Counted from the first letter of the stretch, positions 9,319-18,277 are shown. The stretch is 41,058 nt of DNA from Sphingobacterium sp. UBA4616 (GCA_002386525.1 DGIS01000030.1:23218-64275), one strand, 5' to 3'. A program made the numbers and translations. Notes: generated by a model from the letters alone, not told the origin.

Positions 9319-10059
9319 TTATGTTATTGATTGATTAATCATACGCAATGTCGTATTGATTTCGGTAACGACCTCATCAACGGCTGCACTGCCGATGTTT
9401 ATTTTTTGTTCAATGTCTTTAATTTTGGGTTCGTACTTTTCATTAATTTGCCCCAAAGCGAGCTGTTTTTTCTGTAAATCATCTTGCAATTTTGCAATAT
9501 TTTCCGTTATTGTTTTGATTTCAGCATTCAGATTTGCAATCTCCAAGGTTCGGTCCTGTTCAGTTTTTTTCTTTTCAGCCTGTTTCTGTTCCGATTCTTT
9601 GGCAATGGTTTCTTTGAGTTTATTAGCATAATTTGTGCCAGTTGCTATCAATTTTTCTTTGGACAACGAACTGTCTACAAATTTAAGCGAGGTATAAGCT
9701 GCTTTGAGGGTGTTTTCCTCCACTTTACCCATTGCTGCTGCAGCATTCCATACCTCAAAAAAGTCTACCCCTTGTTCATTTAGTTTTTCCAGGATAGCAT
9801 AGACCTTTAATTTCATTTCTTTAAGGTCGGTAGTTCCATCGTTGGCCGTTATGGGTATTGGGGGAGGTGTTTTTCCAGTTGTTGGCGGAGCTGGAGAATA
9901 GGATGGTTCCTTATAAGGGGTGTTTGGAATAGCATTTGGTGCAGGCGCCGATGGCGTTTGTGGGTGCTGGTTTTGTTGAGGTTTATCATCTTCAAAAATT
10001 AATTTCTTCAGACTGTTTAATATACCAGATCCTCTTTTAGTGTCGTCGTTGCTCATCAT
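9319..10059 (-). CDS. proline-rich coiled-coil protein of unknown function
   Basis: 246 aa, not assigned to a family. Residues 1-25 are polar (NDDTKRGSGILNSLKKLIF). Residues ~27-70 are a Pro-rich linker ending in TPPPIPI, with PPPIP at 65-69. Residues ~78-145 are helical (LKVYAILEKLNEQGVDFFEVW), and ~150-240 is a continuous coiled coil rich in Lys/Glu/Gln. No signal peptide or TM is seen, so it is probably cytoplasmic. It is the first gene of the three-gene minus-strand operon. The PPPIP motif also ends the SPFH-GYF_2 protein encoded at 4825-5973; GYF-type domains bind proline-rich ligands, so the two could interact (inference). The start could be either of two adjacent ATGs. Confidence 0.7.
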   Translation of the reverse strand: MMSNDDTKRGSGILNSLKKLIFEDDKPQQNQHPQTPSAPAPNAIPNTPYKEPSYSPAPPTTGKTPPPIPITANDGTTDLKEMKLKVYAILEKLNEQGVDFFEVWNAAAAMGKVEENTLKAAYTSLKFVDSSLSKEKLIATGTNYANKLKETIAKESEQKQAEKKKTEQDRTLEIANLNAEIKTITENIAKLQDDLQKKQLALGQINEKYEPKIKDIEQKINIGSAAVDEVVTEINTTLRMINQSIT

Positions 10060-10121
10060 GTCATAGTTGATTATATCTTTACTAAAATAATAAAAATTAC
10101 TATTCTCTACTGGATTGACCG

Positions 10122-10134
10122 ATAGAAAATCTAT
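10122..10134. repeat. small dyad ATAGA-AAA-TCTAT upstream of the coiled-coil operon
   Basis: A perfect 5-bp inverted repeat with a 3-nt spacer, 63-75 bp upstream of the first gene of the three-gene operon, in the otherwise featureless 227-bp gap 10060-10286. It could be an operator; chance is not excluded. Confidence 0.3.
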
Positions 10135-10221
10135 AATGGATGGGAAGAGTTATAGGCTGACATGAAAAGATGAAATTCTATTTTAGGGACTGAAAGAGCT
10201 CTACGGGCATTGTAGGCGGCT

Positions 10222-10265
10222 AAAAAAAGAGCGATAGCCCATCAATAATTGGTTATCGCTCTTTT
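10222..10265 (-). terminator. intrinsic terminator of the cupin gene
   Basis: Stem AAAAGAGCGATA (10225-10236) pairs with TATCGCTCTTTT (10254-10265), extended by G-T and two C-G pairs. A run of seven A on the plus strand gives the U-tract on the minus-strand transcript. Confidence 0.85.
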
Positions 10266-10286
10266 GTTCATGGCGGTTATTGAATA

Positions 10287-10784
10287 TTATCTGCCAAAAT
10301 CATCCTGTACGCGAACGATATCGTCTTCGTCAGAAGGGTTGTTGGCATCTGTATGTTGCCAAATTTCTGCTAAAATACCGAAGCCGTCCAATCCAATTAA
10401 ACGGTGACGTTGTCCTTGGCGCAATCGGATTGTTTCCCCTTCTTTCAATGTAGATACAACAGATTCTTCATCTGTGTCAGAAACCATAACCCCTACGTTA
10501 CCTTGGATAACCCGCCAGATTTCAGCCCGGCGGTGGTGATATTGCCAAGATAGTCTTTTATCCGGTGCAACAATTAGAATTTTAGGACTTAATTTTCCGG
10601 ATATTCTTAATTCTTGTACATCCATTCCGCCGAAATATTCATCGGCAAATTCCTGCGCCTGCGATTCGTCAATGACGAAAAATCCGCCCCAAGGACGCGC
10701 TGCATCTGATTTATCGATACGAAAACCTTTGGAAGTCAGCATTTCCTGTACATTTTCAAACAATGCAATTTTATCTATAGCCAT
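10287..10784 (-). CDS. stand-alone cupin domain protein, type II mannose-6-phosphate isomerase C-terminal-like
   Basis: The 165-aa protein consists of one cupin barrel like the C-terminal domain of bifunctional PMI/GDP-mannose pyrophosphorylase. It contains RPWGGFFVIDE, KRLSWQYHHRRAEIWRV (metal-binding His-His and Glu), EGETIRLRQGQRHRL and the typical end DDIVRVQDDFGR. The nucleotidyltransferase half is missing, and so is any adjacent sugar-nucleotide gene. It may be a sugar-phosphate isomerase or a sugar-binding regulator; the family alone does not decide. It is monocistronic, with its own terminator downstream and a divergent helicase gene upstream. Confidence 0.8.
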   Translation of the reverse strand: MAIDKIALFENVQEMLTSKGFRIDKSDAARPWGGFFVIDESQAQEFADEYFGGMDVQELRISGKLSPKILIVAPDKRLSWQYHHRRAEIWRVIQGNVGVMVSDTDEESVVSTLKEGETIRLRQGQRHRLIGLDGFGILAEIWQHTDANNPSDEDDIVRVQDDFGR

Positions 10785-10950
10785 ATTACAATTCTAAAAA
10801 TTTGTTATTCGTTAATTTAGCAGCTAAATATAAAAAAAATCTATTAATAATTTAAGTTAACCGTTTTAGCAATATTTACATGCCGACTATAGTCGTTTCT
10901 TTGGTCGTGCTCAATCGCCATGTGCCAGGTAAAGTTAAAAATGAAATTGC

Positions 10951-10958
10951 TAATTTTG
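10951..10958 (+). promoter_or_regulatory. putative -7 element of the PIF1-like helicase gene
   Basis: TAATTTTG matches TAnnTTTG, 21 nt before the ATG at 10980. No good -33 TTTG is seen upstream. Confidence 0.45.
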
Positions 10959-10979
10959 TGATCAATCTAATTTCAGGAT

Positions 10980-13205
10980 ATGTCAAACTTTCAAGTCGAT
11001 CGGGAAAATACTGCATTTATGCAGGCTGTTGCTTTCGTTAACCAAACGAATCAAAACGTATTTATTACAGGGAAGGCAGGTACCGGAAAGACGACGTTTT
11101 TGAAGTATATAAAGGAGCATAGTTACAAGAAGATGGCGATTACGGCACCTACTGGCGTTGCAGCGATGAACGCAGGCGGAACGACTTTGCACTCTTTATT
11201 TTGGCTTCCTTTTGGAACTTTTATAGAAGATTATGAGTTGCGGTGGGATGAGCAGGATAGTCATATTTACAATAAATCACGTCTTTTTAGCACGATTAAA
11301 CTGACGAAGCAACGCCGGGCGATTTTGCAGGAACTTGAACTGTTAGTGATTGATGAGGTCTCGATGGTTCGCGCAGATACCTTGGATGCGATTAATGTTA
11401 TCCTCCAATCTGTTCGTCGCGATATGCGGCCTTTTGGCGGATTGCAGGTGTTGTTTATCGGAGACTTGTACCAGTTGCCGCCTGTCGTGAAAGATGCAGA
11501 GTGGAATGTATTAAAAGATCATTACTCTTCTGTTTTCTTCTTCAATGCCAAGATATTGAGAGATAATCCTTTGGTGATGTTAGAACTTAATAAGATCTAT
11601 CGTCAGCAAGATGAGGGCTTCATTTCCATTTTGAATGCCATACGAAACAATCAATGTACAAGTGATATGCTCAAGACCCTAAATGGTTACTATCAGCAGG
11701 ACTTTGTTCCAAATGAAGCAGAGCAATACATTACATTGACCTCTCATAATCGAAATGCCGATGAAATAAACGGTGCTAAATTGGCATCATTATCTGGTAA
11801 AATGTTAAACCTTAAAGCGGTAGTAAAGGATGATTTTGCACAGGGCTCCTATCCTGCAGAGGAAACATTGTCATTGAAAATAGGAGCACAGGTCATGTTT
11901 ATTCGCAACGATTCGGGAGATGAACGTAAGTATTATAATGGTAAGATAGGTACGGTAAAGGACATAGACACTGTGCAAGGAACTGTAACGGTTACCTTTC
12001 CTGATGGGTCGGAGTCTGTAAGCGTTAAAAGGGAAACTTGGGAGAATATCCGTTATAATTATGATAAGGGGCAGGATCAGATCAAGGAGGAAATTTTAGG
12101 TACATTTTCACAATTTCCACTTCGGCTCGCCTGGGCGATCACTATCCATAAAAGTCAGGGCTTAACATTTGAAAAAGCAATCATTGATGCGGGTACTTCT
12201 TTTGCAGCAGGTCAGGTTTATGTTGCATTGAGCCGTTTAACGAGTTTAGATGGACTTGTATTAAAGTCTATCATTCCTTCTTATGCCATTCGTACCGATT
12301 ATCAGGTCGTTGAGTTTGCACAGCGCGCGCAGGCGCAGCCTGATATCAATTCGATTCTGGAGCAGTGTCAACGGAATTACCTTGGTCAGATTTTAATGCA
12401 CGGTTTTCGGTGGGATGGCTTATTGGCGGAGACGTCTGATTTATTGAAGTCGCTCGAAGAACGTAACATTGATGGTAAGGAACAAGCGGTATTGTTTTTT
12501 CAGCAACTGGTCAAGCACCTGCAGATGCAAGAGAAAGTTGCCCATAAGTTTATCGTTGTTTTATATGATTTATTACGTGATAAAAATGCAATTGATTACG
12601 ATGTTATCTGTGAGCGTTCTACCGCGGCAGTCAATTGGTTTTTGCCAAAAATGGATACCGATCTGATTGATGCGTTGAACAAACATATTGAAGAATATCA
12701 GATACGAAAACGTACCAAGAAATATATTGACGAGCTCAAAGCGCTATTGCTTGATTACAAGCGAAAACGCGAACAGTTGCAGCATTGTCTGCTTATTGCT
12801 GCTACACTATCCAAGCGGGAAGATTTTCAAACGGCCATGTTGGATGTATCTGCCAGTGTGAAGACCAAAGAGAAAGATGATTTGGCTGCACAAACTGCAG
12901 ATGAAGAAGGGCCTAGAAAATTAGATACCAAAGAGATTTCTCTAGAAATGTTTAAGGATGGAATGAGCATTGCTGATATAGCAGGTAAGCGCGGGATGGT
13001 TGCAGGCACGATTTACGGACATTTGATTACCTTTGTAGGTACAGAAGTGGAGGCTACAGACTTGATCGAGCAAGAGAAGTTGGATCGTATACTAGATGTG
13101 ATCCGGACAAACCCGGATAAATCGTCTTCTGAACTTAAAATGCTTTTGGGGACAGATATAGACTACCCAGATATTAAAATTGGACAAAAAGTTTTGGGAT
13201 TGTAG
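10980..13205 (+). CDS. PIF1-like superfamily 1B DNA helicase with C-terminal helix-turn-helix
   Basis: 741 aa. Walker A is GKAGTGKT (31-38), the next motif is APTGVAAMNAGGTTLHS, and Walker B is VIDEVSM (123-129). The C-terminal helicase motifs include AWAITIHKSQGLTFEKA and GQVYVALSRLTSLDGLVL (UvrD_C_2-like), which places it with PIF1/RecD2-type 5'-3' helicases. After ~430 comes a helical, lineage-typical extension. It ends with a winged/HTH-like segment (~652-690, SLEMFKDGMSIADIAGKRGMV followed by GTIYGHL, shown in part), similar to the HTH found at the C-terminus of some RecQ helicases. Its likely role is replication-fork or G-quadruplex maintenance, as in the family. Its stop codon overlaps the promoter of the ATP synthase operon, and no terminator is visible between them. 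Confidence 0.88.
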   Translation: MSNFQVDRENTAFMQAVAFVNQTNQNVFITGKAGTGKTTFLKYIKEHSYKKMAITAPTGVAAMNAGGTTLHSLFWLPFGTFIEDYELRWDEQDSHIYNKSRLFSTIKLTKQRRAILQELELLVIDEVSMVRADTLDAINVILQSVRRDMRPFGGLQVLFIGDLYQLPPVVKDAEWNVLKDHYSSVFFFNAKILRDNPLVMLELNKIYRQQDEGFISILNAIRNNQCTSDMLKTLNGYYQQDFVPNEAEQYITLTSHNRNADEINGAKLASLSGKMLNLKAVVKDDFAQGSYPAEETLSLKIGAQVMFIRNDSGDERKYYNGKIGTVKDIDTVQGTVTVTFPDGSESVSVKRETWENIRYNYDKGQDQIKEEILGTFSQFPLRLAWAITIHKSQGLTFEKAIIDAGTSFAAGQVYVALSRLTSLDGLVLKSIIPSYAIRTDYQVVEFAQRAQAQPDINSILEQCQRNYLGQILMHGFRWDGLLAETSDLLKSLEERNIDGKEQAVLFFQQLVKHLQMQEKVAHKFIVVLYDLLRDKNAIDYDVICERSTAAVNWFLPKMDTDLIDALNKHIEEYQIRKRTKKYIDELKALLLDYKRKREQLQHCLLIAATLSKREDFQTAMLDVSASVKTKEKDDLAAQTADEEGPRKLDTKEISLEMFKDGMSIADIAGKRGMVAGTIYGHLITFVGTEVEATDLIEQEKLDRILDVIRTNPDKSSSELKMLLGTDIDYPDIKIGQKVLGL

Positions 13206-13232
13206 GCAATAAGGATTTATGATGTATATTTG
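13200..13232 (+). promoter_or_regulatory. promoter of the ATP synthase operon
   Basis: A TTG at 13200-13202 (the last sense codon of the helicase gene) and TATATTTG at 13225-13232 match the Bacteroidota -33/-7 consensus with a 22-nt spacer. The predicted 5' leader to the ATG at 13289 is about 50 nt. Confidence 0.6.
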
Positions 13233-13288
13233 TAACAAATATTGTGATGTAGTTTGTTGAGAGCCCATTGATAACCTTACGATTTCTT

Positions 13289-13504
13289 ATGGAAGACAAG
13301 AAAGATCCTAACAAGTGGCTTGTGTTGACAACTATTTCTACTCAGATGGTTTTTACCATTTACGTATTTTATTTATTAGGAGATTGGTTGGACGGCAAGT
13401 TTCATAGTGATAACCAATTATGGATGAAAATCTGTACCCTTGCTGGGATTGGGATTTCTCTCTACCAGGTCATTAGACAAGTGAATCGATTAAACGATAG
13501 ATGA
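13289..13504 (+). CDS. AtpZ/AtpI-like small membrane protein leading the ATP synthase operon
   Basis: 71 aa from the ATG at 13289 (MEDKKDPNKWLVLTT); an upstream TTG in frame at 13268 is less likely. Two TM helices are separated by a short loop holding DWLDGKF, the pattern seen in AtpZ/AtpI family proteins. These precede F1Fo genes in many bacteria and have been linked to c-ring assembly or ion supply. Its stop codon overlaps the next start in ATGA (13501-13504), so translation is probably coupled. Confidence 0.8.
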   Translation: MEDKKDPNKWLVLTTISTQMVFTIYVFYLLGDWLDGKFHSDNQLWMKICTLAGIGISLYQVIRQVNRLNDR

Positions 13505-13887
13505 TAGTATATTTAAAGCAGGCACTTATTTTATTTTTTGTTGCGGTATTGGTATTTGCCCTTCATTTCTTTTTGTTAAAATCTTTTGATGGAATACAAA
13601 ATCTTGACGATCTACATTTTCCATTGTATGAAATATATGTTTTTCAATTGATTTTATCGATTATTATTATGGCAGGAGTGCGTTATTTTTCGCAGCAATT
13701 CCCACCATATGTCGGTTTTATTTTCTTAGGATTATTGACGTTAAAATTTGTCCTAAATTATTTGTATATCCATAGCGGGCTAGCAAAACCACATGCCGAT
13801 ATTTTAAAATATAACTATTTGATCGTTGTCGTTTTATTCCTTTTTTACGATGTTGGATTTGCTTATAAGGCTTTAAACAAATCCTAA
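13501..13887 (+). CDS. four-TM membrane protein of the ATP synthase operon (AtpI/DUF6168-like position)
   Basis: 128 aa, very hydrophobic, with four predicted helices (~6-27, ~44-63, ~70-91, ~104-122). It overlaps the AtpZ-like gene by 4 bp. No catalytic motif is visible. Position between the AtpZ-like gene and subunit a suggests an assembly factor comparable to AtpI; flavobacterial operons often have a small unknown membrane protein here. The assignment rests on context. Confidence 0.65.
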   Translation: MIVYLKQALILFFVAVLVFALHFFLLKSFDGIQNLDDLHFPLYEIYVFQLILSIIIMAGVRYFSQQFPPYVGFIFLGLLTLKFVLNYLYIHSGLAKPHADILKYNYLIVVVLFLFYDVGFAYKALNKS

Positions 13888-13991
13888 GGGAGAAAACGAT
13901 AGTTTTTTCAAAAAAATGTAATATTAAAGTAGCTTTTGTGCTTTATATGTAGTATTTTCGCAAAAATTTTAAATAACATAATAGTAGTATC

Positions 13992-15188
13992 GTGAGTCTT
14001 AAAAGAACACTTCAATTTTTAGCAGTTATTCTGTTTGCAGTTGCGCCATTTTTAACAAAGGCCAATGAGAATGCACACGGAGAAAAATCGCAGGCTGAGG
14101 AAATCAATAGCCATATTGAGCATCACTTACAAGATGATTATTATTTTAGCTTCTTTTCCGACGAAGAGACAGGTAAGCATTTTGGCTTTTCGTTGCCAGT
14201 TATTTTGATTGACAATGGCTTGAAAGTTTTTATGGCTTCTGCATTTGATCACGGTAATAAGGTTGCTGAGGTTGATGGTCAATACTATGCATTATACCAT
14301 GGAAAAATTTATAAGACCGATGCTACTGGTAATATAGCTGGTCATGAATACCGGAAAAATGCCGATGGTAGTTATGTTATGACTGTAAACGAGAATGGAA
14401 AGGAAGTGAAAAAGGAATTTGAAACTTCTTATGTTGTCGGTTCTCATGAAATTCATGAAGCTACAGATTTTCATCCGTCTGTAGACATGCCTTTAGATTT
14501 TTCGATCACAAAGAGTGTTGTAGGTTTATTTTTGGCTGCGTTTTTAATGTTTTGGGCATTTATAAGTTTGGCTAAAACTTATAAAAAGGGTGCTAACAAC
14601 TTACCTAAAGGTGTAGGACGTGTATTAGAGCCTTTGGTTATCTATGTGCGTGATGAGATGGCAATTCCAAACATTGGTCATCGTTATAAAGAATTTATGC
14701 CGTATTTATTGTCTGTATTTTTCTTGATCTGGATTTTGAACTTGGTTGGTTTGACACCACTAGGCTTTAATGTGACAGGTAACATTACAGTAACATTATG
14801 TTTGGCTCTATTTACTTTTTTTATTGTAAATATCAAAGCAAACGCAAACTATTGGAAACATATTTTCTGGATGCCAGGTGTTCCTGTTCCATTTAAATTC
14901 GTTTTGGCACCAATTGAAGTGTTGGGGTTGTTTACAAAGCCATTCTCTTTGATGGTTCGTTTGTTTGCAAATATTACAGCTGGTCACACGGTTGTGATGG
15001 GATTGATTGCAATTGTTTATTTATTGCAACACCAATTGACAGTAGTGGGTAGTGTCGGTGTTTCCATGTTCTTAACAATCTTCTTGATGGTTATTGAATT
15101 ATTGGTTGCCTTCTTACAAGCGTTTATTTTTACGATGTTGTCATCCTTGTTTATCGGTATGGCTGTTGAAGAACATCACGATCATTAA
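13992..15188 (+). CDS. atpB: ATP synthase F0 subunit a, with long N-terminal leader and extension
   Basis: Forms the proton half-channels against the c-ring. 398 aa, about 130 longer than E. coli AtpB. It begins with a signal-like hydrophobic segment (~8-23, ending LTKA) and an extra hydrophilic domain (~25-165) not found in proteobacterial subunit a. The conserved core (~174-395) contains the essential Arg in SLMVRLFANITAGH (Arg323), and GLFTKPFSLM. A GTG start at 13992 is chosen because no ATG precedes the leader peptide. A 104-bp gap separates it from the four-TM gene; no terminator is seen there. The extension is a known type in Bacteroidota. Confidence 0.93.
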   Translation: MSLKRTLQFLAVILFAVAPFLTKANENAHGEKSQAEEINSHIEHHLQDDYYFSFFSDEETGKHFGFSLPVILIDNGLKVFMASAFDHGNKVAEVDGQYYALYHGKIYKTDATGNIAGHEYRKNADGSYVMTVNENGKEVKKEFETSYVVGSHEIHEATDFHPSVDMPLDFSITKSVVGLFLAAFLMFWAFISLAKTYKKGANNLPKGVGRVLEPLVIYVRDEMAIPNIGHRYKEFMPYLLSVFFLIWILNLVGLTPLGFNVTGNITVTLCLALFTFFIVNIKANANYWKHIFWMPGVPVPFKFVLAPIEVLGLFTKPFSLMVRLFANITAGHTVVMGLIAIVYLLQHQLTVVGSVGVSMFLTIFLMVIELLVAFLQAFIFTMLSSLFIGMAVEEHHDH

Positions 15189-15204
15189 TTAGCAAATTTT
15201 TTAA

Positions 15205-15411
<207 letters not shown>

Positions 15412-15427
15412 TCACAACGGTTTTATG

Positions 15428-15460
15428 ATATAACCTGCAACGGTTGGTTGCAGGTTATAT
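15428..15460 (+). repeat. intercistronic hairpin between atpE and atpF
   Basis: A perfect 14-bp stem, ATATAACCTGCAAC with GTTGCAGGTTATAT, and a 5-nt GGTTG loop, 17 nt after the atpE stop. No T-run follows, so it is more likely an mRNA-stabilising or processing structure than a full terminator. Confidence 0.8.
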
Positions 15461-15507
15461 TATTCCTGAATCTTAAAAAATAAAAATTATCATTATATAG
15501 TATAACA

Positions 15508-16008
15508 ATGGATAAATTAATACATTCGTTTTCGTACGGTTTGTTTTTTTGGATGGTCATCGTCCTTGTCGTTATTATCTTTTTATTAGGTAAATACGCT
15601 TGGAAACCAATTGTTGATGCCCTAGACGAACGTGAAAAAGGTATTGCAAGTGCTTTGGAGGCAGCTGAAAAAGCTAAATTGGAAATGGCTCGTTTAACAA
15701 ATGAAAACGAACAATTACTGAAAGAAGCACGCGCAGAACGCGACGTTATCCTTAAGGAGGCAAAAGAGCTTAAAGATAAGATCGTAGCTGAGGCAAAAAC
15801 TCAGGCGCAAGCTGAAGGTGCAAAAATGATTGCTCAAGCGAAAGAGGAGATCAATGAACAAAAGAACAAAGCTTTGGCTGAGGTGAAGTCTCAGGTTTCT
15901 TCTTTGTCTTTGGATATTGCTCGTAAAGTGTTAAACAAAGAATTTGAGGACCAAGGAAAGCAAGAAGCTTTAGTAGCAGATTTGCTTAATGACGTTAAAT
16001 TGAACTAA
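15508..16008 (+). CDS. atpF: ATP synthase F0 subunit b
   Basis: 166 aa. One N-terminal TM helix (~9-28, YGLFFWMVIVLVVIIFLLGK) is followed by the conserved WKPIVDALDEREKGI and a long charged helix rich in Ala/Glu/Lys that forms the peripheral stalk. Only one b gene is present, so the stalk is presumably a homodimer. It binds AtpH, which is encoded 29 bp downstream. Confidence 0.94.
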   Translation: MDKLIHSFSYGLFFWMVIVLVVIIFLLGKYAWKPIVDALDEREKGIASALEAAEKAKLEMARLTNENEQLLKEARAERDVILKEAKELKDKIVAEAKTQAQAEGAKMIAQAKEEINEQKNKALAEVKSQVSSLSLDIARKVLNKEFEDQGKQEALVADLLNDVKLN

Positions 16009-16037
16009 TCCGGTCACTCAAATTACGAAATAGAATT

Positions 16038-16580
16038 ATGTCAGTATTTAAAGTAGCATCGAGATATGCGAAGGCATTAATTGACTTGGCAGGCGAGCAA
16101 GGCTCACTGGAAACAATCAAGACCGATATGGATTCATTCATTGCGGTTTTGAAATCCAGTACCGAATTGCAAGCTGTTTTGGCCAATCCTATTGTCCCTT
16201 TGGATAAAAAGAAAAACATATTGGATGCGCTATTTAAAGATAAGATCAATCCAAATATCTTGGCGTTCTTTAAGATCATGATCAATAAAGGTCGTGGCGA
16301 AATTGTATATGCCACTGCTCAAGAATTTATTCGTGAGTATAATGAGGTAAAAGGAATTGTGAAAGCTACAGTTACATCTGCAGCACCACTTTCTGAAGCT
16401 AATTTGGCGGCGATGAAAGATGTACTTGCAAAGGAAACCAATGCTCAAGTGATATTGGTCAATAAAGTTGATCATCATTTGATCGGTGGTTTTGTGGTCA
16501 ATATCGGCGATCGCCAGATTGACGCAAGTATTGCTGGTAAGTTGAATAAATTGGAAAGATATTTAAATCAGAATAATTAG
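16038..16580 (+). CDS. atpH: ATP synthase F1 subunit delta
   Basis: 180-aa OSCP/delta protein that joins the peripheral stalk to F1. It contains the N-terminal VASRYAKALIDLA motif and the C-terminal signature LIGGFVVNIGDRQIDASIAGKLNKL, cut here as LIGGFVVNIGD and IDASIAGKL. The length is normal for the family. Confidence 0.94.
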   Translation: MSVFKVASRYAKALIDLAGEQGSLETIKTDMDSFIAVLKSSTELQAVLANPIVPLDKKKNILDALFKDKINPNILAFFKIMINKGRGEIVYATAQEFIREYNEVKGIVKATVTSAAPLSEANLAAMKDVLAKETNAQVILVNKVDHHLIGGFVVNIGDRQIDASIAGKLNKLERYLNQNN

Positions 16581-16635
16581 TTTTTTTCTGAGATTTGAAG
16601 TAAAATAAATCAAAAAACCCCTTATAATAATTAAA

Positions 16636-18210
16636 ATGATAGAGGTAAGACCAGATGAAGTTTCGGCAATTCTAAGAGAGCAATTGTCGGGCTTTAAATC
16701 AGAAGCCGAACTAGAGGAAGTGGGTACCGTACTTGCTGTAGGTGACGGTATTGCTCGTATTTACGGCTTAACTAAAGTTCAGTCCGGTGAGTTGGTTGAA
16801 TTTGATAACGGATTACAAGGTATTGTATTAAACTTGGAAGAAGACAATGTTGGTGTTGTACTTTTAGGCCCTTCTGATGAAATCAAAGAAGGGGATACTA
16901 TTAAACGTACCAATCGTATTGCATCCATCAAAGTTGGTGAAGGCTTGTTGGGCCGTGTTGTAAATACTCTAGGTCAACCAATCGATGGTAAAGGACCTAT
17001 TCAAGGTGATTTGTATGAAATGCCGATCGAGCGTAAAGCTCCAGGTGTTATCTACCGTCAACCGGTAACTGAACCATTACAAACAGGTATCAAAGCGATC
17101 GATGCGATGATTCCAGTTGGTCGTGGGCAACGTGAGTTGGTTATTGGTGACCGTCAAACAGGTAAAACAGCTGTTTGTATTGATACGATCTTGAATCAGA
17201 AAGAATTTTATGATGCAGGGCAACCTGTATTCTGTATCTACGTTGCCGTAGGTCAAAAGAATTCTACCGTTGCGAATATCGTGCGGACATTGGAAGAAAG
17301 AGGTGCGATGGCTTATACAGTAGTTGTTGCTGCATCTGCTGCTGATCCTGCTCCACTTCAATTCTATGCGCCAATGGCAGGTGCTGCTATCGGCGAATTT
17401 TTCCGTGATACAGGCCGTCCGGCATTGATTGTTTATGATGATTTGTCTAAACAAGCTGTAGCTTACCGTGAGGTTTCATTATTGTTGCGTCGTCCACCGG
17501 GCCGCGAAGCCTACCCAGGTGACGTATTTTATCTACACAGCCGTTTGTTGGAGCGTGCAGCGAAAATCAACTCTTCGGATGATATCGCACGCAACATGAA
17601 CGATTTACCAGAATCAATCAAACATTTGGTGAAAGGTGGTGGTTCATTGACTGCGCTTCCGATCATCGAAACACAAGCGGGTGACGTTTCTGCTTATATC
17701 CCAACCAACGTAATTTCAATTACAGATGGTCAGATCTTCTTGGAGTCTAATTTGTTTAATGCAGGTATCCGTCCAGCGATCAACGTAGGTATCTCTGTAT
17801 CTCGTGTAGGTGGTAACGCACAGATCAAACCGATGAAGAAAGTATCGGGTACTTTAAAGTTAGATCAAGCGCAGTACCGTGAATTGGAAGCTTTTGCTAA
17901 GTTTGGTTCTGATTTAGATGCTGCTACAAAAGCTGTGTTAGACAAAGGGGTTCGTAATGTTGAAATCTTAAAACAAGGTCAATACTCTCCAGTTTCCGTA
18001 GAGAAACAAGTTGCGATCATATACATCGGAACTAAGGGTTTATTGCGTAATGTTCCTGTAAATAAGGTTAGAGAATTTGAAGAGGAGTTCTTAACACAAT
18101 TGGAACAACGTCATCCAGAAGTGTTGGCAGCATTTAAAGCTGGTAAGTTCTCTGATGAATTAACTGCAGTATTAGAAACAGTAGCTAAGGATTTAGCATC
18201 AAAATATTAA
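16636..18210 (+). CDS. atpA: ATP synthase F1 subunit alpha
   Basis: 524 aa; the non-catalytic nucleotide-binding subunit, three copies per F1. The P-loop is GDRQTGKTA (171-179). Other marks are [12 protein letters not shown], the conserved [20 protein letters not shown] (shown in part: [12 protein letters not shown]) and [11 protein letters not shown]. It starts 55 bp after atpH. The catalytic beta partner (atpD) is not in this window. The 77-bp spacer to atpG is filled by a long hairpin. Confidence 0.96.
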   Translation: MIEVRPDEVSAILREQLSGFKSEAELEEVGTVLAVGDGIARIYGLTKVQSGELVEFDNGLQGIVLNLEEDNVGVVLLGPSDEIKEGDTIKRTNRIASIKVGEGLLGRVVNTLGQPIDGKGPIQGDLYEMPIERKAPGVIYRQPVTEPLQTGIKAIDAMIPVGRGQRELVIGDRQTGKTAVCIDTILNQKEFYDAGQPVFCIYVAVGQKNSTVANIVRTLEERGAMAYTVVVAASAADPAPLQFYAPMAGAAIGEFFRDTGRPALIVYDDLSKQAVAYREVSLLLRRPPGREAYPGDVFYLHSRLLERAAKINSSDDIARNMNDLPESIKHLVKGGGSLTALPIIETQAGDVSAYIPTNVISITDGQIFLESNLFNAGIRPAINVGISVSRVGGNAQIKPMKKVSGTLKLDQAQYRELEAFAKFGSDLDAATKAVLDKGVRNVEILKQGQYSPVSVEKQVAIIYIGTKGLLRNVPVNKVREFEEEFLTQLEQRHPEVLAAFKAGKFSDELTAVLETVAKDLASKY

Positions 18211-18211
18211 T

Positions 18212-18277
18212 AGTAATGAGTATTTGGTATTGAGTCTATTGACAAGGCTCGATACTCAATACTAGGTACTTAATACT
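18212..18277 (+). repeat. long intercistronic hairpin between atpA and atpG
   Basis: Arms 18212-18235 and 18254-18277 pair over ~24 positions with one A-A mismatch and four G-U pairs. The core is GGTATTGAGT with ACTCAATACT. The loop is 18 nt. It starts 2 nt after the atpA stop and ends 10 nt before the atpG ATG; no T-run follows. Confidence 0.75.

Noticed and set aside
13934..13960. Possible internal promoter before atpB (TTTTG ... TATTTTCG)
   Set aside because: Spacer of only 14 nt and an imperfect -7; not convincing.
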